From NCBI RefSeq assembly GCF_010993775.1, contig NZ_WOTO01000014.1, positions 84,045 to 148,044 on the forward strand: 64,000 nucleotides of DNA. The letters are read 5' to 3'. Source of the stretch: Fodinicola feengrottensis. Lineage in GTDB: Bacteria > Actinomycetota > Actinomycetes > Mycobacteriales > HKI-0501. Made by a program: the position numbers and the translations under genes. Of the stretch, positions 8,784-16,251 are shown piece by piece. The stretch's first letter is position 1. Each line of letters starts with the position of its first letter. Below the pieces are notes generated by a model that was given only the letters and a program-made list of their open reading frames with translations, ran no database searches and was not told the origin of the DNA.

Positions 8784-8975
8784 ATGACATCGTTGGGAAA
8801 GCGCCAAATAATTGGTTCTGTCTGTGGTCTGCTGTCAGGCATTTGCATCATGTTCGCGAACCTCGACCTGGGCACTTGGAGTCAACACCATGTTGTGCTG
8901 TTCGGCGTCGGAGCTGCGATGTCCGTAGTGTCGCTGGTGATGCTGGTCTTCTACCTCGGGAAGGCTCGCCGTTGA
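8784..8975 (+). CDS. Small two-helix membrane protein (63 aa)
   Basis: MTSLGKRQIIGSVCGLLSGICIMFANLDLG begins a first hydrophobic helix, and HHVVLFGVGAAMSVVSLVMLVFYLG is a second; the ends are basic (GKARR). ATG 8784 fits the topology. No clear Shine-Dalgarno. Function unknown. Confidence 0.55.
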   Translation: MTSLGKRQIIGSVCGLLSGICIMFANLDLGTWSQHHVVLFGVGAAMSVVSLVMLVFYLGKARR

Positions 8976-8990
8976 CGGGCAAGGAGTGGC

Positions 8991-9846
8991 GTGAGGGTCC
9001 CTGGTCACCGGTGGGTGTGGCTTTTTGGGCAGGGTGGTGACTCGGGAGCTGCTGGCGCGTGGGTACGACGTTGACGTTCTGACTCGGGGAAGTGACGGGG
9101 GGGTCGAGGGCGCCGGGACGGTACGGGCGGACCTGCGTGAGGCGATGGGACCGATAGCGGGAAAGTACGACGCGATCGCGCATTTGGCGGCGCCGCCGAG
9201 TGCGCGGGAGTCGTTCGTGGATCCCCTCACGTTCTTCGACGTTATCGTTGGTGGCACTCGAAATCTGCTGGCAGCGGCGGGCGGCCAGCCGAGAATCGTC
9301 TTTGCCTCGACGAACGCGGTGTACGGTTCGGCCCACGACGGACGGCTTAGTGAGGATCGGTCCACGCACCCGGAAAGTCCTTACGCAGCGGCAAAGTTGG
9401 CTGCTGAGCAGATCGTGGACGGCTATGACGCGGTCACACTCAGAATATTCAACATCGCCGGCCCGTACGACACAGATCCGACCCGGATCCTGCCGCGCAT
9501 TCTGACGGCGGCGGCCGATGGACAGCCGATCGCGGTCAACGGTGACGGCATCGCGGTACGGGACTTTGTGCACGTACGAGACGTGGCCGTGGCGGTGGTG
9601 AGGTCCTTGGAAGGCCCGAAAGGCATCTACAACATCGGTACGGGCGAGGGTGTCAGCGTTATAGACCTCATTCAAGCGGTCGAAAGGATCACTGGGCGTA
9701 CGGTCGAGGTGCAACACAATCCGCCTAAGCCCGAGCCGCACAGTCTGATCGCGGACATCACCAAAGCCCGTTCGGCGCTCGGGTGGCGGCCGGAATTCTC
9801 GGCGCTGGAACGCATAGTCAGCGACGCCTGGAAAGCTCGCGGATAA
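8991..9846 (+). CDS. NAD-dependent epimerase/dehydratase, one frameshift at the N-terminus
   Basis: Extended short-chain dehydrogenase acting on nucleotide sugars or similar substrates. The GTG at 8991 has AAGGAG four bases upstream. Removing one C from the CCC at 8999-9001 gives VRVLVTGGCGFLGRVVTREL, restoring the TGGxGFxG nucleotide motif that the raw frame lacks. The catalytic YAAAK and the FASTNAVYG strand are present, followed by IYNIGTGEGVSVIDLI. About 284 aa, slightly short for the family. The substrate cannot be assigned. Confidence 0.85.
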
Positions 9847-9968
9847 GTTCCGGTACGGCCAAGGACTTTCGTCGAGGCATTTCTGGGCAGGTTGCGTGGG
9901 GACAACGTCGGAAAAATGCTGGTACGTGCCCTCTGAAACTGTCGGTGGTGGGTGGCATGCTCCGGCCC

Positions 9969-10508
9969 ATGACGAAGATCCCGGAAGAGAACTACTCCGC
10001 TGTGTTCGCCGGCGACCGGCCGGAGCTGCCCAAGGTCGGTGACGAGCGTGAAGTCCTGACATCTTTCCTGGACTGGCAGCGGAAAACGCTTGAAATGAAG
10101 TGCTCCGGCATCGCGCCGGAGCGGCTCTCGGACCTCGGCGTCCCGCCTTCGACGATGAGTCTGCACGGCTTGATCCGGCACCTCACCGGCGCCGAGCGGT
10201 GGTGGTTCCGGCTGCAGTTCGCCGGGCAGGACGTGCCGATGATCTACTACTCCGACGAGGATCCCGAGCAGGATTTCGATGACCTGGCCGGCGATGTCGA
10301 GGAGGCATTGGCTCGGTGGAAACAGGAATGTCAGCTGTCCCGGGACATTGTCGCCGAGGCCGACCTCGACCAGACCGGCACCGAGATTCGGACGGGCAAG
10401 CCGGTGTCGCTAAGGGTGATTCTGGTGAAGATGATCGCGGAATACGCCCGGCATAACGGCCACGCCGACCTGCTGCGGGAGCGCATCGACGGAGCGGTCG
10501 GCCACTAA
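9969..10508 (+). CDS. DinB-like / DUF664 protein
   Basis: 179 aa, four-helix DinB fold. Metal-ligand His positions are visible in SLHGLIRHLTGAERWWF and in the C-terminal YARHNGHADLLRERIDG, the hallmark of DUF664 proteins. Members are often mycothiol-dependent transferases (family knowledge). Start at ATG 9969 chosen because MTKIPEENY aligns with the family; an in-frame ATG lies three codons upstream. Stands alone. Confidence 0.85.
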   Translation: MTKIPEENYSAVFAGDRPELPKVGDEREVLTSFLDWQRKTLEMKCSGIAPERLSDLGVPPSTMSLHGLIRHLTGAERWWFRLQFAGQDVPMIYYSDEDPEQDFDDLAGDVEEALARWKQECQLSRDIVAEADLDQTGTEIRTGKPVSLRVILVKMIAEYARHNGHADLLRERIDGAVGH

Positions 10509-10537
10509 TAGTTCCCATGCCATCGCCATGGTCACGG

Positions 10538-11149
10538 TCACCGCGCTTCCGGCGTCTCGACGCAAAGCAGTTGTTTCAACAGAGCCGCCGACAGCTCAGC
10601 CGCGGCCGCTGGACTCAGCGGCGAATGTCCGATGAGCAGCCGATACCAGAGCACGCCGTAAACCTGGTCCGTGACCAAATCCAGGTCGACGGGCGCCAGC
10701 AGCTCACCGCGATCCTGTGCGCGGATGAGGATTTGTCGTAGTTCCTGGCGCCGCCGGTCGGCGAAAATGCGCATCAACTCGCCAGCGTGTGGGTCGCGTT
10801 GCGCCTCGGCCATCACCGTCCGCAGCCGGGACGCGGCCGGCTCGCTGCCCGCCGCGTGGAACGTTGACGCGAGGAATGTGTGCAGGTCAGAGGCCAGTGC
10901 GCCGGTGTCCGGGGTGGGCGCGCTGGTACGCGCGAGGTCGGTCATCGCCTCCAACAGGACGGCCCCCTTGGACGGCCACCAGCGATAGATCGTCTGCTTC
11001 CCGACCCCGGCCGCCGCGGCGATCATGTCGATCGTCAGCGCCGCCCCATTCGGTTGGCCGAGCAGCTCGGACGTGGCGTCCAGGATCGCCTGCCGGGCGG
11101 CTTCGTTGCGGCGACGGCCGGTGTGCGGCCGGCGAGGGTCTGGGGCCAT
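10538..11149 (-). CDS. TetR-family regulator
   Basis: 203 aa. HTH reads LTIDMIAAAAGVGKQTIYRWWPSKG, followed by an all-helical ligand domain. Divergent from the deazaflavin oxidoreductase gene at 11226. The 76-bp gap is almost filled by two 27-bp palindromes that are its likely operators. ATG 11149 keeps the operator outside the gene; GTG/ATG at 11188 would overlap it. Confidence 0.92.
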   Translation of the reverse strand: MAPDPRRPHTGRRRNEAARQAILDATSELLGQPNGAALTIDMIAAAAGVGKQTIYRWWPSKGAVLLEAMTDLARTSAPTPDTGALASDLHTFLASTFHAAGSEPAASRLRTVMAEAQRDPHAGELMRIFADRRRQELRQILIRAQDRGELLAPVDLDLVTDQVYGVLWYRLLIGHSPLSPAAAAELSAALLKQLLCVETPEAR

Positions 11150-11162
11150 GCCCACCAGCGTA

Positions 11163-11217
11163 CTTGACGAAACTATGAGTCTCGGCAAGTCTTGACGAGA
11201 CGCTTAGTCTCGGCAAG
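11163..11217. promoter_or_regulatory. Two tandem 27-bp palindromic operators
   Basis: At 11163-11189 and 11191-11217, each with arms CTTGnCGAnAC and GTnTCGnCAAG around a 5-bp centre, repeated at a 28-bp step. They lie between the TetR gene and the F420-type oxidoreductase gene, as expected for TetR autoregulation plus control of the divergent gene. Confidence 0.8.
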
Positions 11218-11225
11218 GAGCGAAC

Positions 11226-11627
11226 ATGGCAGATGAAGCAAAACGACGCCGGGTGACCTGGTTTCACCGGCACCTCGCGAACCCGATGTCGCGCGCAATG
11301 GCCGGTTGGATGCCGGGCCAGGCGGTGGTGGAGACCGTTGGCAGGGTCAGTGGCCAGCCCCGCCGCCGCACCCCGGTCGGCGGGCGGCTGGCGGACGGCA
11401 GCTTTTGGCTGGTCAGCAACCATGGCGAGCATTCTCAGTACGTCCGCAATATCGTCGCCAATCCGCGCGTACGCGTGCAGATCCGCGGCCGCTGGCGGGC
11501 TGGTACGGCACATTTGCTGCCCCACGACGACCCGAAGCGGCGGCTGCGCAAACTGCCGGCGTACAACAGCGCCATGGTCCGGATGCTGGGCACGGACTTG
11601 TTGACTGTACGGGTGGATCTCGACTGA
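11226..11627 (+). CDS. Deazaflavin (F420)-dependent nitroreductase-family protein
   Basis: 133 aa, single split-beta-barrel domain of the Ddn type. TVGRVSGQPRRRTPVGGRLADGSFWLVSN and the later YVRNIVANPRVRVQIRGRW match the family; Arg-rich loops bind the F420 phosphate tail in characterised members. GGCAAGGAG stands ahead of ATG 11226. Probably under control of the divergent TetR, which hints at a role in xenobiotic or redox stress. Confidence 0.88.
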   Translation: MADEAKRRRVTWFHRHLANPMSRAMAGWMPGQAVVETVGRVSGQPRRRTPVGGRLADGSFWLVSNHGEHSQYVRNIVANPRVRVQIRGRWRAGTAHLLPHDDPKRRLRKLPAYNSAMVRMLGTDLLTVRVDLD

Positions 11628-11717
11628 ACGATCGGCGTTCGGATTTGCCGAGCGGGGTGATCCAGGGCACGCTTCCCCCGTACAGAGCCTTACCACTTTT
11701 CTGTAGGGGGTCAACAA

Positions 11718-11933
11718 ATGGGCATGAACCTCAACAAACTGCTCGACAAGGAGTTCGAGACCAAGAGCCTCGCCGAGATCCTGGACGCCCCGCCGTCCGC
11801 GCTGGAAGGCCTCACCCCGAAGCACGACGAGATCCTCGCCGGCTTCAAGATCAAGACCATCCGCGACCTGGGCAACTGGAAGTACGCCAAGAGCGCCGCC
11901 GCCCTGGTCGCCCTCGCGGACGCCGAAGAGTAG
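11718..11933 (+). CDS. Small helix-hairpin-helix-like hypothetical protein (71 aa)
   Basis: Starts MGMNLNKLLDKEFETKSLAE, then PPSALEGLTPKHDEILAGFKIKTIRDLGNW. The pattern (alpha-helical, LxGL followed by F.IKTIRDL) resembles helix-hairpin-helix modules found in short uncharacterised actinobacterial proteins. GTAGGGGG precedes the ATG. Function unknown. Confidence 0.7.
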   Translation: MGMNLNKLLDKEFETKSLAEILDAPPSALEGLTPKHDEILAGFKIKTIRDLGNWKYAKSAAALVALADAEE

Positions 11934-11971
11934 TCACCTGCTTGGGGGCGGGCGCCGACTCGGCGTCCGCC

Positions 11972-12472
11972 TCAGGTTCGGTCGTTTTGCTCGGCGACCA
12001 GCATCATCTTCCGAAGCAGATCCGCCAACTGGTCCTGTTCGGTCAGCGTCAACGCCCCGACCAGTCGGCGCTCCACCAGGCCCTGATCGTCCACGGTCCG
12101 CGCCCACGTACGCATGCCGGCAACGGTCAGCCGCACGGTCACCTTGCGGCGGTCCTGGGTGTCGTGTTCGCGTACCACATAACCGGACCTCTCCAGCGCG
12201 TCCAGCCGCTTGGTCATCGCCGCCGGCGACATGCCCAGTGCGGTGGCGAGCTCACCCGGGGTCGCCTCGTACGGCTGCCCGCGCCGACGCAGGTTCTTGA
12301 GCGTCTGGAATTCCCACAGCTGGACTCCGTGCTCGGCCAGTGAGTCCTTCTTCGGCTTCTCCATATGTCGGGCCAGCAGTTGGATCCGGCCGGCGATCGC
12401 CTCCGCGAGTGCGTCGTAGCCGGCCAGCTCGTGCCGCCAGTACTCGATATGCCGATCGACGCTGTCTTTCAC
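11972..12472 (-). CDS. MarR-family transcriptional regulator
   Basis: 166 aa. Winged helix: TPGELATALGMSPAAMTKRLDALERSGYVVREHDTQDRRKVTVRLT. Divergent from the TPR-protein gene at 12540. A 7-bp-arm palindrome sits in the 67-bp gap and is the likely operator. Confidence 0.93.
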   Translation of the reverse strand: MKDSVDRHIEYWRHELAGYDALAEAIAGRIQLLARHMEKPKKDSLAEHGVQLWEFQTLKNLRRRGQPYEATPGELATALGMSPAAMTKRLDALERSGYVVREHDTQDRRKVTVRLTVAGMRTWARTVDDQGLVERRLVGALTLTEQDQLADLLRKMMLVAEQNDRT

Positions 12473-12494
12473 CTAGCGAAGGATACTGTAGTAG

Positions 12495-12514
12495 ATATTT
12501 CGCTGGTGAAATAT
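12495..12514. promoter_or_regulatory. Palindromic operator between MarR and TPR-protein genes
   Basis: ATATTTC-gctggt-GAAATAT, perfect 7-bp arms, in a conspicuously AT-rich patch between divergent genes. Size and symmetry suit a MarR dimer. Confidence 0.65.
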
Positions 12515-12539
12515 TCTCCAGTGAAGTACGGTGGCCGGC

Positions 12540-13204
12540 ATGACGAACGTGATCGGGAAAAACACGGACCGGTTGAGCTGGGCCCAGGAGCTGTACGAAC
12601 GGGCCATTTTCAACAATGACACCGAAGCGCTGGCGATCTCGGACATCGAGCTCGACCGGGTGGAAGCCGATCTCGCGTTGGCTCGTGGCCGGGTGATCCA
12701 CGTACGCTTCCTGGCGGATCGCACCAACGAGGATCCGCGCGAGCTGGAGCTGTTCGAGCGGGCCGCGGATCTCTATCACCAGCTGGGCGATGGGCGAGCC
12801 GAAGGCGAGGCGCTGTTCTGGGTCGGCATCGTCCATCAGGTCGTACGCGCGACAACCTGGCCTCGATGCCGTTCTACGAGCGCGCGCATGGGTTGGCCAT
12901 CGAGGCTGGCGATCGGTTGACGCAGTCGTACGTGGTCCGGCATTTCGGTTTCGCCGAAATGGCCGCCGGCCAGCTGGATGACGCTCGTCAGCATTTCGAG
13001 GAGTCCGTACGACTGCGCCGCGAGATCGGCCTACGGCCTGGAGTCGCGGCCGGTTTGTTGGCGCTCGCGGACTGCGCTTTCCAGGCCGCCGAGCGACCCG
13101 AGGAAGCCAGGAAATACATCGAAGAAGCACGTTCGGTCGCCGAGGAATGCGGCGCTCATGGGATCCTTCGATGGATTCTGGAATCCGAGCAGGAAATGGC
13201 CTAA
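12540..13204 (+). CDS. TPR-like protein, one frameshift
   Basis: About 220 aa of tetratricopeptide-like helical hairpins (FERAADLYHQLGDGRAEGEAL, RHFGFAEMAAGQLDDARQHF, LADCAFQAAERPEEARKYIEE). The frame breaks at 12848-12853 where CGCGCG should probably be CGCG, giving VVRDNLASMPFYERAHGLAI. The span is two over a multiple of three. Likely target of the divergent MarR. Short TPR proteins of this kind are uncharacterised. Confidence 0.72.
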
Positions 13205-14074
13205 GGAGTGAAAACCTGGGCTGCGGCTGGGTGCAGGGTGATCGTCAAGGGGAGTGCGTTGAGCGGTTCACCGTCGGCGTAGGCGACGATGTCGGTGGTG
13301 GAGCTGATCCGGATCGTCTGGCCGCGCAGCGTGCGGACCGCCGGATGATGGACATGGGTTCCCTTGTAGACAGCCGAAAACATCCGCAGCATCTCCAGCC
13401 GGGGGACGGCCGAGACCAGCGTCAGGTCGAGGTGGCCGTCGTCTGGGACCGCGTCCGGGCAGATCCGCATTCCGCCGCCGTAGCTGGCGGTGTTGCCGAC
13501 GGCGACGAACATTCCGGTCAGGTCGTGCGAAACGCCGTCGACCTCGACGACGAAATCCAACGGGCGGAAACCGGCCAGTTCGGCGAAGGTCGCGAGGGTG
13601 TAGCGGGAGCGTCCGCGCGGCCACCGCATGCGGTTCGTACGGGCGTTGACTCGCGAGTCGAAGCCGCAGGCCAGCACCGATCCGAACCAGGTCTGGCCGA
13701 CCCGGGCGAGGTCCAGCGGCCGGGCCGTGCCGGTCCGGATCAGCCGGCTGGCGGCGGCCGGGTCATGCAGCGGAATTCCCAGTGAGCGGGCGAAATCGTT
13801 GCCGGTGCCGGCTGGTACGACACCCAGCGGCACCGATTTTTCGGCGACTACCTGCAGAGCCGCGTGCACCATCCCATCGCCGCCGCAGACGACGAGCACG
13901 TCCGGCTGGTCGGCGATGGCGGCGGCCAGTACGGCAGTCACGTCCGGCCCGTCGGTCTGCCGGACGGTGACTTTCCCGCCACCGGACCGAAGTCGGCGAT
14001 CGCCGCGTCGGCGGCGCGGCGGCGCCGGTGCCGGCGGCCGCGGCCGGATTCACCACCACACTGACGAAGGTCAT
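13201..14074 (-). CDS. Diacylglycerol/lipid kinase (YegS/DgkB type), frameshifted at the N-terminus
   Basis: Phosphorylates diacylglycerol or a related lipid. The catalytic GGDGMVHAAL and PAGTGNDFARSLG motifs are intact, followed by GNTASYGGGMRICPDAVPDDG. N-terminus MTFVSVVVNPAAAAGTG (the NPxxGxG loop) is in another frame; the shift lies between about 13960 and 14040 in a GC-repeat stretch. Encoded next to an AGPS-like flavoprotein and GlpD, so it probably works in glycerophospholipid or ether-lipid metabolism. Confidence 0.87.
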
Positions 14075-14108
14075 GAGGTCAGCCTGCCAGGGACCAAGCC
14101 GGTGAAGG

Positions 14109-15662
14109 TCACGGGATGAGCTTGCCAGGGTTGAGAATCCCGGCCGGGTCCAGCCGGTCCTTGACCGCTCGCAGGATGGCGACGCCAAGGTCGCCGACCT
14201 CGGCGGCCATCCACGGCCGGTGGTCGGCGCCGACCGCGTGGTGGTGAGTGATGGTGCCGCCGGCCGCCACGATCGCGTCCCCGGCCGCGGTTTTGGCCCG
14301 CTGCCACTGCGAAACCGGGTCGTCGGACTGTCCACACACGACAGTGAAATAGAGCGAGGCACCGGTCGGGTAGAGGTGCGACACATGGCACATCACCACT
14401 GCTGGTCCGCCGAGTGCGGCCGCCACCGCGGTGCGTACGCCCTCGTATAGCCCCGGCAGCGCTGAGTAGGTGGCCGCGGTTTCCAGTGTCTCGGCCAAAG
14501 CGCCGACGCCGAGCAGGGCATCGCGCAGGTAGGGCGCGCGGAACCGGTGGGCTCGCCAGTCGCTCGCGCCGGCCAGGTCGGAACCGCCATGGGCGGCCAG
14601 GATTTCGGCCGCACGCGTACGATCCGCGGCCACTTCGGCGGCCGTTCCCTCGTAACCGGTGACCAGCACACAGCCGCCGGTCTGGTCCTGGCCGCCGAGC
14701 GCGCGGTTGATTCCGGTCTCGGCCTCGTCGGAGAGTCGGGCCACCGCGGGCGCCGCGTCCGCTTGGGCGAGTGCTCGTACGGCCGCGACTCCGCTGGCGA
14801 AGTCAGCGAAAGTCCAGGTCTCGTCGAGCAGTTTTGGCGGTATCGGGCGGATGCGTACGGTCACCTCGGTGATGACCCCGAAGACGCCCTCAGATCCCAG
14901 CAACAGCTGCAAAAGATCCGGGCCGGCGGCCGACCCGGGCGCTCGTCCCAGTTCCAGCGGACCGGATGGGGTGGCCACTCGCAGGCCGGTCACCAGGTCG
15001 GCGAACGAGCCGTAGCGGTTCGACGCCTGGCCGGACGACCGGGTCGCGGCGAACCCGCCAATGGTCGCGTATTCGAAGCTCTGCGGCAGGTGTCCGAGGG
15101 TGAAACCGTGTTCGCCGAGCAGCCGCTCGGCCGCCGGCGCGCGCAGGCCCGCCTGCAGCACCGCGGTCTGCGAAATCTCGTCCACCGACACGAGTTTGTC
15201 GAGGCGCCGCAGGTCCAGCGCCACTACCGGCCGCTGGCCGGACGGTTGTACGCCACCAACCACACTGGTCCCGCCGCCGAACGGCACCACCGTGATGTTG
15301 TTTTCGGTGCAGATCCGCAACAACGTGAGGATCTCGTCGTGGTCGGCCGGCAGCAGCACCGCGTCCGGGGCTTCGCGGACTTCGCCGGACCGCAGCCGGA
15401 GCAGGTCGATCGTGCTCTTGCCGGCGCTGTGCAGCAGCCGCGAGTGCGGGTCGGTCAGCACGTACGCCTCGCCGACCACCGCGGCGAAGTCGACCGGCAG
15501 TTCGGTGGCCGGCAGCTTGACGTCCTCCTCCGCTGGTGGCGGCAGGATCCGCTCGGGCAACCGCAGCGCCGAGGCGAGCAGCTGTTGAGCGGACTCCGGC
15601 AGTTCGGTGCGGGCGGCCGGGTCGCCCCAGCCGTACCAGAGCATGTCGGGATCGGTGCGCAT
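14109..15662 (-). CDS. FAD-linked oxidase, alkyl-dihydroxyacetonephosphate-synthase-like
   Basis: 517 aa, intact. N-terminal half has the vanillyl-alcohol-oxidase-fold FAD motif (VVPFGGGTSVVGGV) and FGVITEVTVRIRP; the C-terminal half has the AGPS-type active-site histidines THHHAVGADHRPWM and ends DPAGILNPGKLIP. AGPS exchanges an acyl for an alkyl chain to start ether-lipid synthesis; bacterial homologues may instead be hydroxyacid oxidases. Its gene lies between a lipid kinase and TetR-GlpD. TTG/ATG start at 15662 leaves only 17 bp to the divergent TetR. Confidence 0.85.
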   Translation of the reverse strand: MRTDPDMLWYGWGDPAARTELPESAQQLLASALRLPERILPPPAEEDVKLPATELPVDFAAVVGEAYVLTDPHSRLLHSAGKSTIDLLRLRSGEVREAPDAVLLPADHDEILTLLRICTENNITVVPFGGGTSVVGGVQPSGQRPVVALDLRRLDKLVSVDEISQTAVLQAGLRAPAAERLLGEHGFTLGHLPQSFEYATIGGFAATRSSGQASNRYGSFADLVTGLRVATPSGPLELGRAPGSAAGPDLLQLLLGSEGVFGVITEVTVRIRPIPPKLLDETWTFADFASGVAAVRALAQADAAPAVARLSDEAETGINRALGGQDQTGGCVLVTGYEGTAAEVAADRTRAAEILAAHGGSDLAGASDWRAHRFRAPYLRDALLGVGALAETLETAATYSALPGLYEGVRTAVAAALGGPAVVMCHVSHLYPTGASLYFTVVCGQSDDPVSQWQRAKTAAGDAIVAAGGTITHHHAVGADHRPWMAAEVGDLGVAILRAVKDRLDPAGILNPGKLIP

Positions 15663-15679
15663 GAGTTACAGTTTTACAC

Positions 15680-16251
15680 ATGCCGCAAAAACGTAAAAGC
15701 CCTGAGGATATTTTGGCCGCGGCCCGTGATTGTGTGCTGGCGTACGGGGCCCAGCGCACCACCCTCACCGAGGTGGCTCGCAAGGCCGGCGTGAGTCGTC
15801 CGACCGTTTACAGCCACTGGCCGGACGTACGCGCCCTGCTCGCGGACCTGATCACCACCGAGCTGGCCGGGATCGCCGCCGAAACCGCCGCCGTCGACGG
15901 CCGGCACGGCCGGGAACGCCTGGTCAATCGGGCCGTCCAGTCGGCCGCCGCGGTGATCGTCGACCCGCTGATGGTCAAGATCCTGGACTCCGACCGGAGC
16001 TGCTGATCCCGTATCTCTTCTACCGGATGGGGACCAGCCAGCTGGCCGTCCTCGCGGTGCTGGAAACGGCGGTCACGGACGGCCAGGCGGACGGCTCGAT
16101 CCGGTCGGGCAAGCCGGACGCGCTGGCCCGGATGTTGCTGCTGACCGGCCAGTCCGCGGTGCTCTCGCACCGGCTGGTCACCGACCGGCTCGACTATGAC
16201 CAACTGGTCGACGAGCTCAGCCTGCTCCTGGACGGATACCTCAAACCATGA
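15680..16251 (+). CDS. TetR-family regulator, one frameshift
   Basis: HTH TLTEVARKAGVSRPTVYSHWPD. The frame breaks near 15995 where a C appears lost (LDSDPELLIPYLFYRM when restored), after which it ends LLLDGYLKP at 16251; about 190 aa. Divergent from the AGPS-like gene and overlapping glpD by ATGA, so it probably regulates this lipid cluster. Confidence 0.88.

Noticed and set aside
14547..15794. 415-aa plus-strand frame opposite the AGPS-like gene
   Set aside because: Shadow of a high-GC gene: Gly/Arg-rich, no domains, while the opposite strand has clear FAD motifs.
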